Source: DAIDKA01 sp036489445 (GTDB taxonomy: Bacteria; Pseudomonadota; Gammaproteobacteria; Steroidobacterales; Steroidobacteraceae). Taken from it: DNA of 12,704 nt. This document shows positions 5,857-12,704 of this stretch, one piece after another. The notes under the pieces were generated by a model that saw nothing but the letters and a program-made list of their open reading frames with translations, did not search any database and had not been told where the DNA came from. The stretch lies in contig DASXFV010000058.1 of NCBI GenBank assembly GCA_036489445.1, positions 1 to 12,704 of the forward strand. Direction: 5' to 3'. Within the stretch, counting starts at the first letter, position 1. Every line of letters begins with the position of its first letter. The position numbers and the translations under genes were made by a program.

Positions 5857-8076
5857 TCAGTGGACGTTGGACGATTGGGCGGTGTGGGGAAGGTCCGCGC
5901 CGCTGCGCTGGGCGCGATAGGCGTTCCACGAAATCGAAATGAGGTATTCGTGAATGGCATCAACATCAGCCGTCGTCAGGACGTCGTCCCACTGCGGCAT
6001 GCCGTTCGGGCGCAGCACTCCTTCGAGGACGATGCGGTTGAAAATCCGGTGTGCCGCCGCATCCATTCTCCGCAGGTCCGGCGGCACGCCCCCCGGCAGG
6101 TTGAAGTGGCAGTTGGAGCAATATTGGCTGAACAAAGCGTCGCCGCGCGCGATGACTTGCGGCGAGGCGGTCAGCGGCGGTGGCTGCGGCACCGGCGCGG
6201 GCGGTGGGAGTGCCTGGGGCAGCGGCGTCGCCGGCCCATCCAGCCGGAACGCCAACACCCGGCCGGCATTGCCATAGCGGCTGGCCGCGGTATCCGGCGG
6301 CGGCGCATCGGAGAACAGGCCGCCGCCAATGGCGGCCATGACGGCGACATACTGGACGCCATTGACCAGATAGGTGGCAGGCGCGGCAACAATGGAACTG
6401 CCGACCTCGATCTCCTTCAGCACACTGCCGTTGCGGTCGTCCAACACGCGCAGCTTGCCGGTGGTACTGCCCGTGATGAGGATGCCCCCGCCGGTCGCCA
6501 GCATGCCGGCCCGATCATGCAGTCCTGAAGTGCTGACACTCCACACTTCACGCTGCGCAACGGGGTCCCAGGCGCGAATGAAACTGCGCGGCGCCGGATC
6601 GGGGTAGCCGTGGCGAAACTGGCCGCGGCGGATGGCCGCGGCAACGGGCGCCGGCATGCCCTGCGGAGTCACGCCGGGGTTGGGGTACACGATATCGGTG
6701 CCTTCGTTGCGCAAGCCGGGGCGGTAAATGGGGTTCTTCTCCGGGTCGTACAGGAAATTACCCGCTTCCAGCACTGCCATGTACGCCAGGCCGCTGCGGG
6801 GACTGTAGGCCATGGGTTGCCAGGAGTGCCCGCCCAGGGCAGAAGGAAACACCAGAGCGGGTGACTTGGAATAGTCCGTGTGGGCCCGGTTCAGCGTTGC
6901 CCTGCCGCTCACCGGATCGATGCGGGTCGCCCAGTTCTGGGGTACGAAGTTCCTGGCCGATATGAACTGGCCCGTCCGGCGGTCCAGCACATAGAAGAAC
7001 CCGTTCTTGGGCGCCTGCATCAGCACCTTGCGCACGGTGCCGCCAAGGGTCAGGTCGGCCAGCACCATGGGGGCTGTTGCCTCGAAGTCGAAGCCTTCCG
7101 CCGGGGTCTCCTGAAAATACCAGGCCAAACGCCCCGTATCCGGATTGATCGCCAGAATGGAGACCAGGAACAGATTGTCGCCGCCGGCGGGGCTGCGCTT
7201 TGCCGGGTCGTACAGCACTCCATTGCCCGTGCCCACATACAGCAGGTTCAGTGTCGGGTCGTACACCATACCGTCCCAGGCGGCGCCCCCCAGGCCCACC
7301 TCCCAGCGACTATGCGGGTCCCAGGTTTTTGCTGCCATCTGCAGTTCCGGATGTTCGAAGCCGCGGGCGGGATCGCCCGGCACGCTGAAGAAGCGCCACT
7401 TGAATTGTCCGGTCCGCAGGTCCCACGCACTCACGTAGCCTCGTGCATCGTGCTCGTTGCCCGCATTGCCGATGACGACCACCCTGCCGGCGACTTGCGG
7501 GGCCCCCGTACTGGTGTAACCGCGGGTCTTGTCGATGATCGTGTCGGCCTGCCACACGATGGCTCCGGTTGCGGCGTTCAGCGCAAACAGACGGCCGTCG
7601 AACGCCGCGACGTAGACCAGGCCTTGCCAGACCGCCACCCCCCGATTGACCGCATCACAACAGGCCTTGCGGGTGAGCTGTCCATCGACATGGGGGTCGA
7701 AAGTCCAGATCGGGCGCCCCGTCGCCGCGTCCAGCGCATAGACCCGGCCAAACTCCCCGCTGCCGTACAGGACCCCATCCACTACGATGGGCGTGGCCTC
7801 CAGCCCGCGCCGCGTCCCGGTGTCGTACTCCCAGGCGAATCCGAGCCTCGCGGCCGTCTGGCGGTTGATCTGGTCCAGCCCGGAGAAGTGAGTCTTGCCG
7901 TAGTCGCCCCCCGTGGTCAGCCAGTCACCTGCCGCCGGGTTCAATAATCGCGCCGGGCCGATGTTGCCAAACTGGCGCGCCGCCTCCGTCCGGGGGGCCG
8001 CCTCATGGCGGGCGCAGCCCGCCGTTGTGAAAACAACGGCCGCCAACAGAAGAATGCCAAGGCTGCTGAATGTCAC
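5857..8076 (-). CDS. PQQ-dependent alcohol dehydrogenase with fused C-terminal cytochrome c (quinohemoprotein)
   Basis: This 739-residue exported enzyme oxidises an alcohol to an aldehyde and passes electrons from PQQ to its own heme c. An N-terminal hydrophobic segment ends in TTAGC (Cys21), a weak lipobox, so it may be a lipoprotein or simply periplasmic. The propeller domain (about 40-612) shows the vicinal cysteines 139-140, Glu208, the VGTGNG loop and the Asp300-Asn301 pair (GGDNLFL) holding the catalytic aspartate. A proline-rich linker (about 617-635) joins a cytochrome c domain with heme motif CSNCH (653-657) and likely distal Met693. This is the type II quinohemoprotein layout. In the usual Trp-Asp-(Phe/Tyr) stretch the Trp is Phe329. 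I prefer the GTG at 8076, with GGGGA five bases upstream. An ATG at 8106 adds ten residues but leaves only 29 bases to the divergent gene. The substrate is unknown. Confidence 0.92.
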   Translation of the reverse strand: MTFSSLGILLLAAVVFTTAGCARHEAAPRTEAARQFGNIGPARLLNPAAGDWLTTGGDYGKTHFSGLDQINRQTAARLGFAWEYDTGTRRGLEATPIVVDGVLYGSGEFGRVYALDAATGRPIWTFDPHVDGQLTRKACCDAVNRGVAVWQGLVYVAAFDGRLFALNAATGAIVWQADTIIDKTRGYTSTGAPQVAGRVVVIGNAGNEHDARGYVSAWDLRTGQFKWRFFSVPGDPARGFEHPELQMAAKTWDPHSRWEVGLGGAAWDGMVYDPTLNLLYVGTGNGVLYDPAKRSPAGGDNLFLVSILAINPDTGRLAWYFQETPAEGFDFEATAPMVLADLTLGGTVRKVLMQAPKNGFFYVLDRRTGQFISARNFVPQNWATRIDPVSGRATLNRAHTDYSKSPALVFPSALGGHSWQPMAYSPRSGLAYMAVLEAGNFLYDPEKNPIYRPGLRNEGTDIVYPNPGVTPQGMPAPVAAAIRRGQFRHGYPDPAPRSFIRAWDPVAQREVWSVSTSGLHDRAGMLATGGGILITGSTTGKLRVLDDRNGSVLKEIEVGSSIVAAPATYLVNGVQYVAVMAAIGGGLFSDAPPPDTAASRYGNAGRVLAFRLDGPATPLPQALPPPAPVPQPPPLTASPQVIARGDALFSQYCSNCHFNLPGGVPPDLRRMDAAAHRIFNRIVLEGVLRPNGMPQWDDVLTTADVDAIHEYLISISWNAYRAQRSGADLPHTAQSSNVH

Positions 8077-8135
8077 GTGAATCCCCGTGGTATGACTGTA
8101 AGGCATAATCCCCAGGTGATGGAGACTTACCGCAC
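8077..8135. promoter_or_regulatory. Divergent promoter region between the PQQ dehydrogenase and MFS genes
   Basis: These 59 bases separate the preferred starts of two outward-facing transcripts. The best -10 element for the rightward gene is CATAAT at 8104-8109 (5 of 6 matches to TATAAT), without a recognisable -35. Read on the other strand, the same AT-rich core gives GATTAT (8110-8105), a 4 of 6 match, so the two promoters may share or overlap their -10 sites. Weak -35 boxes on both sides suggest that an activator is needed. No clear operator palindrome is seen. Confidence 0.4.
8082..8086 (-). promoter_or_regulatory. Ribosome binding site favouring the GTG start of the PQQ dehydrogenase
   Basis: GGGGA on the minus strand lies five bases before the GTG at 8076. 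The competing ATG at 8106 has a similar GGGGA, but only two bases away, too close for efficient initiation. Confidence 0.5.
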
Positions 8136-9485
8136 ATGATGCCCGCTGCGACCCCCACCCGCATCGAGGGTACGGACAGTGCTGCGCCCGTTCCCTACCC
8201 GTCCACCGCCTCGGCCTGGTATGCGGTGTGGCTGTTCTGGCTGGCTTACACGCTGGCCTTCGTGGACCGGCAGATCATGGCCTTCCTGGTCGCACCGATC
8301 CGGGCCGATTTCCACCTGTCCGATTTTCAGTTCAGTCTCATCCAGGGTCTGGCCTTCGTCCTGTTCTATTCGGTGCTCGGCGTGCCGATCGCGCGGCTGG
8401 CCGATACGCGCAACCGCCGCAACATCATCGCGCTGGGCGTGGCCCTGTGGAGCCTCATGACGGCACTGTGCGGGATGGCCGGCAGTTTCGCCCAGCTGTT
8501 TCTGGCCCGCCTGGGCGTCGGGGTGGGGGAGGCGAGCCTGTCGCCATCGGCCATTTCCATCATTGCCGACACGTTCCCGCAGGATCGGCGCGCCATGCCG
8601 ATCAACCTCTATTCAGCCGGGGTGCACGCGGGGGCCGGGCTGGCCAGTTTCTTCGGCGGCCTGGTCGTCAGTTTCACCATGGCCGGTGGCGGCCACAGCC
8701 TGCCCCTCATCGGACTGCTGAAGCCCTGGCAGATGGCGCTTGTGCTGGTGAGTCTGCCGGGCATCATCGTGGCCCTTGCGGTGCTCACGGTTCGGGAGCC
8801 CCCGCGGCGCGAACGGGTGTCCGCATCCAGTCTGGGATTCGGGGCGGTCCTGGAGTATCTGGGCCGCAACGCTGTGCTGTATGCGACGCTGATGATCGGT
8901 GCTGCGTTCGCGGCGCTGGCCAGTTTCGGGACCTTCAGCTGGGTGCCGGCGCTGTATCAGCGGCACTTTGGTTGGACGCCGGTGCACATCGGTAGTGTGT
9001 TCGGCGCGGTGACGGTGCTCTTCGGCATCAGCGGATTGCTGGCCAGCGGCGCACTCGCTTCACACCTGGCGGCAACGGGCCGCAAGGCCCCGTATACCTG
9101 GATCATGGTCGGCAGCATGGGTTCGGCCATCCTTCCCGCCGCGCTGCTCATGGCGGTGCCCAATCCGTGGTGGACCATGGGCTGCCTGGCGCTGCTGGTA
9201 TTCCTGCTCAGTACGCCCATCGGCCTCGTGCAGACGGCACTGCAGGCCGTCACCCCCAATCAGATGCGGGCCCAGGTGATCGCGGTGTACCTGCTGGCGA
9301 CGGCACTGATCGGGTCTGCTGCGGGGCCCGCCTCGGTGGCCGCCGTGACCGACTTCTGGTTCCATGACGACCGGAAACTGGGAAGCTCCATCGCCGTGGT
9401 GGCGACGGCGGCGGCGGTGCTGAGCACGCTCATCCTGCGGGCGGGAGTCCGCGCCTACACACATAAGGTAGAGCACATCAAATGA
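8136..9485 (+). CDS. Major facilitator superfamily transporter, spinster-like
   Basis: This is an inner-membrane carrier of 449 residues with about twelve hydrophobic helices. The first helix ends in the FVDRQIM stretch (42-48). The loop after helix 2 carries an MFS motif A variant at about 82-97 (GVPIARLADTRNRRNI). Helices 4-5 hold the GVGVGEASLSPSA stretch (127-139) typical of the spinster-like branch of MFS carriers. Members of this branch sit in many proteobacterial catabolic loci, usually without a proven substrate. GGAG at 8121-8124 precedes the ATG at 8136 by 11 bases, slightly long. The gene faces away from the PQQ dehydrogenase and is translationally coupled to the SnoaL-like gene after it. 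It may import the alcohol or its oxidation product, or export an acid; the sequence does not decide. Confidence 0.9.
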   Translation: MMPAATPTRIEGTDSAAPVPYPSTASAWYAVWLFWLAYTLAFVDRQIMAFLVAPIRADFHLSDFQFSLIQGLAFVLFYSVLGVPIARLADTRNRRNIIALGVALWSLMTALCGMAGSFAQLFLARLGVGVGEASLSPSAISIIADTFPQDRRAMPINLYSAGVHAGAGLASFFGGLVVSFTMAGGGHSLPLIGLLKPWQMALVLVSLPGIIVALAVLTVREPPRRERVSASSLGFGAVLEYLGRNAVLYATLMIGAAFAALASFGTFSWVPALYQRHFGWTPVHIGSVFGAVTVLFGISGLLASGALASHLAATGRKAPYTWIMVGSMGSAILPAALLMAVPNPWWTMGCLALLVFLLSTPIGLVQTALQAVTPNQMRAQVIAVYLLATALIGSAAGPASVAAVTDFWFHDDRKLGSSIAVVATAAAVLSTLILRAGVRAYTHKVEHIK

Positions 9486-10198
9486 ATAAGTCGATGGTTC
9501 GCAGCGCCTCGTGGCGCGGGTTATGCCTTATTCCGGCCATCCTGCTGCTGCAGACCGGCTGCAATGGCGGTGGGGACCCGCAATTGCGGCAGGAGGTCAC
9601 CGACCTCAAAGGCCAGGTCGCCCAGCTGCGCGCGCAGGCGCGCAGCAGCGCGGATGTGATTGCCATCGAGAATCTGCAGAGCGCCTACGGGTACTACGCG
9701 GACAAGGCCCTCTGGGATCAGGCAGCGGACCTGTTCTCTCGGGATGCCACGCTGGAAATCTCCGGCAGAGGCGTGTTTGTGGGCAACGACCGGATCCGCC
9801 AGTACCTGAAGGGCCTTCCCGGACTGATGTACGGCACGGTATTCCTGCATCTGCAGCTGCAGCCGGTGATCACCGTGGCCACGGACGGGCTCACTGCCCA
9901 GGGGCGCTGGCGGGCGCTGGTGCAGATCGGTCAGCTGGGGAAGCGCTCTCAGGTGGGCGAAGGCATTTATGAGAACGCGTATGCCAAGGATAACGGTGTA
10001 TGGAAGATCAGCAAGCTGCACTTCTATAACACCTACCTGGTCAACTATGCCGACGCCTGGCTGAAGCCGGGGGAACCGTTGCTCGGTCCGTTCCCCAATC
10101 TGCCTCCCGATCGGCCGCCGTCGGAGAAGTACGAAAGCTATCCGGGGGTCTACGTTCCCCCCTTTCACTATCCCAATCCGGTATCCGGGCGGCAGTGA
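9482..10198 (+). CDS. SnoaL/NTF2-like fold protein, putative lipoprotein
   Basis: This is a 238-residue exported protein. Residues 1-26 form a signal sequence with basic residues (Lys3, Arg7, Arg12), a hydrophobic core and LLLQTGC, so Cys27 is a plausible lipid-attachment site; Gln at -3 is unusual. A short heptad-like helix (about 34-55) leads to an NTF2/SnoaL-like domain (about 57-190), recognisable from IENLQSAYGYYADKALWDQA and the following LFSRDATLEI. This fold occurs in small isomerases, dehydratases and binding proteins. A proline- and tyrosine-rich tail (about 193-235) follows. The start overlaps the MFS stop as ATGA, implying coupled translation. It may bind or isomerise the pathway's substrate at the membrane, but no catalytic residues can be assigned. 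Export is well supported; the function is not. Confidence 0.82.
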   Translation: MNKSMVRSASWRGLCLIPAILLLQTGCNGGGDPQLRQEVTDLKGQVAQLRAQARSSADVIAIENLQSAYGYYADKALWDQAADLFSRDATLEISGRGVFVGNDRIRQYLKGLPGLMYGTVFLHLQLQPVITVATDGLTAQGRWRALVQIGQLGKRSQVGEGIYENAYAKDNGVWKISKLHFYNTYLVNYADAWLKPGEPLLGPFPNLPPDRPPSEKYESYPGVYVPPFHYPNPVSGRQ

Positions 10199-10209
10199 GC
10201 GAGACGCGC

Positions 10210-11631
10210 TCAGCTGTTGCCGGCCAGCAGTTGCTGGAGTAGCGCGGCACTGTCGGGGTGGACCTCAGGGGTGATGCCAAAGCGCACGGGTCCCGCGCCC
10301 CGGCCCAGGGCGGCATCCACGGGCGTGAATCCCTGAAGGTCCTTCCTGTCCACCTTCGCTCCGGCGGTCACCATGAAGCGGATCATGGAGTTGTAGCCCC
10401 AGGATGCCGCGCCGAACAGCGGTGTCCGCCCGGTATTGTCCACGGCCGAAAGCTGGGCGTGCGCGGCGACCAGGAGCTTGGCGACCTCCAGACACGGCGC
10501 TTCGGTGCGATCCCGCCCGCGAGTGTCCAGGCGGAAGGAGCCGATTCCCGCCGCGGCGTGCAGCGGTGTGATGCCCGCGGCGGTGGGCAGATTCGGATCG
10601 GCACCGTGGGCCAGCAGCAGTTTTACGGCGTCCACATCCCCCGCCTTCGCCGCGCGCACCAGGGCGGTCGTTCCCACGCCCAGCATTCTGTCGCCGGCGC
10701 GATCCTCCCGCAGATCCCGAAAGGGTGGCAGCAGCTTCAGCTGCATGTCGGGGTCCGCGTGCGCCGCCAGCAGCTGCCTCGCGAGTTCCAGGGGAGTGAC
10801 GGCGTCCGAGGAGGGCTGATCGGGCCGCCCGCCGGTGGGCAGCGTGTTGTAATCAATGGCCGCATACAGCGGTGTGCGGCCCCATTTGTCCCAACGGTTC
10901 GGATCGGCGCCGCTCCTGAGCAGGAGCGCGGCCGCGTCGAACCGCGCATTGAGCGTCGCCATGAGCAGCGGCGTGATGCCATCCGGGTTCGCCAGGTTGA
11001 TGTCCGTCTTGCCGCGCAGCAACTCGCGCACGCACGCCACGCAGCCCTGACGCGCCGCATACAGCAGCGCGGTGAAGCCTCCGGAAGGACGATCCTGTTG
11101 ACGCGGCTCCGCAGTGGCCACCCGGGCCCAGTGGTTGACGACCGATCGCGCATTGGGGTCGGCGCCGTGTTGCAGCAGCAGACGCAGCATCTGCGGCTGC
11201 CCTTGTGCCGCAGCCCACATGAGGGCGGTCTGCTCCCGCCACCGTTCCTTGAGGTTGACATGTGCCCCGTGGCTGAGCAGCAACTTTGCGGCATCCAGGC
11301 GGCTGGTTCTCGCCACCAGCATCAGTGCAGTCTGGCCATCCGGATTGGGCGAGTCGGCATCGGCCCCTGCATTCAGCAGCTGCCGGATCAGCACCGGATC
11401 GGCCGCATCCGCCGCCAGCTGCATGGCCGTGGCGCCATAATTATTCACCGCGCGCACATCGGCGCCCGCGTGGATCAATTGGTCAACCAGGGTGGCATCT
11501 CCGTCATAGACAGCCCTCTGCAGTGCAGTGCTGCCATCTGCGGCTCGCGCGTTCACGTCCGCATGCGCGCCCGCGGCCGCGCATGCGGCCACGAGCACCG
11601 CCAGCCCTGCAGCGACGGCGCTAGATCTCAC
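10210..11631 (-). CDS. Exported ankyrin-repeat protein
   Basis: This 473-residue protein is made almost entirely of about eleven ankyrin repeats (from about residue 32 to 446), with the usual TALMWAAAQG and LLLQHGADPN type motifs. Several repeats are split by non-repeat loops, near 163-184, 262-278, 296-319 and 363-380. The N-terminus is a signal peptide, with either an AHA cleavage site before Asp25 or a lipobox (LVAAC, Cys17), so it should work in the periplasm or on a membrane. It starts at a GTG (11629-11631) with GGGA seven bases upstream, inside the last codons of the DUF1552 gene, overlapping it by 11 bases; the two are surely co-transcribed. Ankyrin arrays bind other proteins, so a scaffold or partner role for the DUF1552 protein is plausible but inferred. 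Its stop lies 11 bases from the converging SnoaL-like gene's stop. Confidence 0.9.
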   Translation of the reverse strand: MRSSAVAAGLAVLVAACAAAGAHADVNARAADGSTALQRAVYDGDATLVDQLIHAGADVRAVNNYGATAMQLAADAADPVLIRQLLNAGADADSPNPDGQTALMLVARTSRLDAAKLLLSHGAHVNLKERWREQTALMWAAAQGQPQMLRLLLQHGADPNARSVVNHWARVATAEPRQQDRPSGGFTALLYAARQGCVACVRELLRGKTDINLANPDGITPLLMATLNARFDAAALLLRSGADPNRWDKWGRTPLYAAIDYNTLPTGGRPDQPSSDAVTPLELARQLLAAHADPDMQLKLLPPFRDLREDRAGDRMLGVGTTALVRAAKAGDVDAVKLLLAHGADPNLPTAAGITPLHAAAGIGSFRLDTRGRDRTEAPCLEVAKLLVAAHAQLSAVDNTGRTPLFGAASWGYNSMIRFMVTAGAKVDRKDLQGFTPVDAALGRGAGPVRFGITPEVHPDSAALLQQLLAGNS

Positions 11632-12704
11632 TGATGAATCCCGTGCTATCGCCGAGCTTCTCCACGTTGACGCCGGCCTTATGCAGCAACGTCAGGTGCA
11701 GATTGGAGATGGGGGTATGCGGGGGCATCATGATGTGCCTGTTTCCCTTGAGCGCACCGCAGCCGCCGCCGATCACTGCCGTGGGCAGGGGGTAGTTGTT
11801 GTGAATGTTGCTGTCGCTCATGTTGCTGCCGTAGAGCAAAATGGAGTGATCCAGCAATGAACCCTCTCCGTCCGGAGTCGCCGCCATGCGTGCCAGGAAG
11901 CGCGCCAGCACCTTGGTGTGGTAAGCCTGGATCTTTGACAAACGATCCAGCTTCGCCGGATCGTTCTGGTGGTGCGAGAGGGGGTGGAAGGCATCCGGCA
12001 CGCCGATCTGACGGTACGTCATGCTGCTGACTTCGCAGGCCATCATGAACGTTGCGACGTGCGTCAGGTGCGTCTGATAGGCGATCTGGATCATGTCGAA
12101 CATCAGGTTCAGGTGCTGCTCGAAATCATCCGGGATGCCGACCGGCACCGCGGGGAGTTCGACCGACGATTGGGTGGGGGAGGCGCTATGCTGCACCCGG
12201 CGCTCCAGCTCGCGGATGCTGTCCATGTAGTCGCGCAGCACCGTCCGGTCTGCTCCACCCAGGCTGCGCTGCAGTTCGCTGGCGTCCGCCATCACGAGGT
12301 CCAGCACGCTGGCGTATTTTGCAGAGATCTCAGCCCGCTGCGCCGGTGTGCTGCCGCGGCCGAAGAGCTTCTGGAACAACTTGCGCGGGTTATATTCCAT
12401 CGGCAACGGGGTGGTTGCGGTGCGAAACGAGATGGTGCTCGAGTACACGCAGCCGTAGGTACGGTCGCACGCCGCGTCAATTCCACCCTTTTCGGTCGCG
12501 ACCTCGATCGACGGCAGGGGGGTGCCCTGACCGATCACTGCAGCGGCGATCTGGTCAGCGGTCGGCGCGCAATAGGGGTCCGCGGACTTGTGCGGCGTCG
12601 TGCAGGACAGCCAGGTGGCAGGCACGATGGCGTGAACCGAGCTGCTCTCGGCCGGGCGATTGCCGATATTGCTGAGGATGGTGAGTTGCCGCTGGAACGG
12701 TTTG
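11621..12704 (-). CDS. DUF1552 (HXXSHH) family protein, truncated at the window edge
   Basis: The reading frame is open to the right edge, so only the last 360 residues are visible and the true start lies outside. A GTG at 12625 is in frame, but the 26 codons before it continue the family pattern (QLTILSNIGNRP, then His and a TWLSC stretch), so it is not the start. The family signature HPLSHH sits at visible residues 240-245, and the C-terminal GGGCGALKGNRHI and TLLHKAGV segments also fit. Full-length members are usually about 430-480 residues, many with a twin-arginine signal, suggesting roughly 70-120 missing residues. No biochemical function is established. Members often neighbour DUF1592-type cytochrome-like proteins, which would lie upstream of this window if present. 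It ends in TAG inside the start of the ankyrin gene. Confidence 0.88.
   Translation of the reverse strand, partial: KPFQRQLTILSNIGNRPAESSSVHAIVPATWLSCTTPHKSADPYCAPTADQIAAAVIGQGTPLPSIEVATEKGGIDAACDRTYGCVYSSTISFRTATTPLPMEYNPRKLFQKLFGRGSTPAQRAEISAKYASVLDLVMADASELQRSLGGADRTVLRDYMDSIRELERRVQHSASPTQSSVELPAVPVGIPDDFEQHLNLMFDMIQIAYQTHLTHVATFMMACEVSSMTYRQIGVPDAFHPLSHHQNDPAKLDRLSKIQAYHTKVLARFLARMAATPDGEGSLLDHSILLYGSNMSDSNIHNNYPLPTAVIGGGCGALKGNRHIMMPPHTPISNLHLTLLHKAGVNVEKLGDSTGFISEI
11639..11642 (-). promoter_or_regulatory. Ribosome binding site for the ankyrin protein, inside the DUF1552 gene
   Basis: GGGA on the minus strand lies seven bases before the GTG at 11631. It supports this start and the resulting 11-base overlap with the DUF1552 gene. 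Confidence 0.5.

Noticed and set aside
5837..5929. Longer aldehyde dehydrogenase beginning at the ATG at 5929
   Set aside because: It would overlap the PQQ dehydrogenase gene by about 73 bases and add 31 residues not typical of the family, while the ATG at 5836 has its own ribosome site.
6880..7947. Long forward open frame opposite the PQQ dehydrogenase
   Set aside because: It is antisense to a gene with full motif support, and its translation is Arg/Gly/His-rich with no recognisable domain.
8077..8106. ATG at 8106 as the PQQ dehydrogenase start
   Set aside because: Its GGGGA is only two bases away, it leaves 29 bases for a divergent promoter, and the GTG at 8076 has better spacing. It remains possible.
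10258..11634. 458-codon forward open frame opposite the ankyrin gene
   Set aside because: It mirrors the repetitive ankyrin coding sequence on the other strand, and its translation shows no domain or plausible composition.
11621..12625. GTG at 12625 as the true start of the DUF1552 protein
   Set aside because: The frame stays open to the window edge and the upstream residues continue the family pattern, so the gene is truncated by the window instead.

Overview
The window is GC-rich, densely packed bacterial DNA. The protein families fit a Gram-negative proteobacterium: an MHYT sensor kinase, a REC-GGDEF-EAL regulator, a periplasmic PQQ quinohemoprotein, a spinster-like MFS carrier, probable lipoproteins, and a DUF1552 (HXXSHH) protein next to an ankyrin protein. 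My guess is a gammaproteobacterium of the Steroidobacter/Nevskiales type. That is inference from gene content, not a match.

Layout. Positions 1-299 hold no gene I can support, but carry two direct repeats and a 26-bp imperfect palindrome that overlaps a consensus -35 hexamer. A signalling pair follows on the + strand: a membrane MHYT-PAS histidine kinase (300-2327) and a response regulator with GGDEF and EAL domains (2324-4276). They overlap by four bases (ATGA) and almost certainly form one two-component system acting on cyclic di-GMP.

After a 60-base convergent gap comes a small oxidation locus built around a divergent promoter near 8077-8135. Leftward run a PQQ alcohol dehydrogenase with a fused C-terminal cytochrome c (5857-8076) and, 20 bases on, an NAD(P)-dependent aldehyde dehydrogenase (4337-5836). 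Rightward run an MFS transporter (8136-9485) and, overlapping it by four bases, a SnoaL/NTF2-like putative lipoprotein (9482-10198). Together these suggest oxidation of an alcohol in the envelope, onward oxidation of the aldehyde to an acid in the cytoplasm, and a carrier for the substrate or product. The substrate cannot be read from the sequence.

The right end holds a second leftward operon that converges on the first with only 11 bases between stops: a DUF1552/HXXSHH protein (cut by the window edge, 11621-12704) and an exported ankyrin-repeat protein (10210-11631) that starts inside the end of the DUF1552 gene. DUF1552 has no established function, so this pair and the SnoaL-like lipoprotein are the least understood parts. 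I see no RNA genes, insertion sequences, CRISPR arrays or convincing intrinsic terminators.
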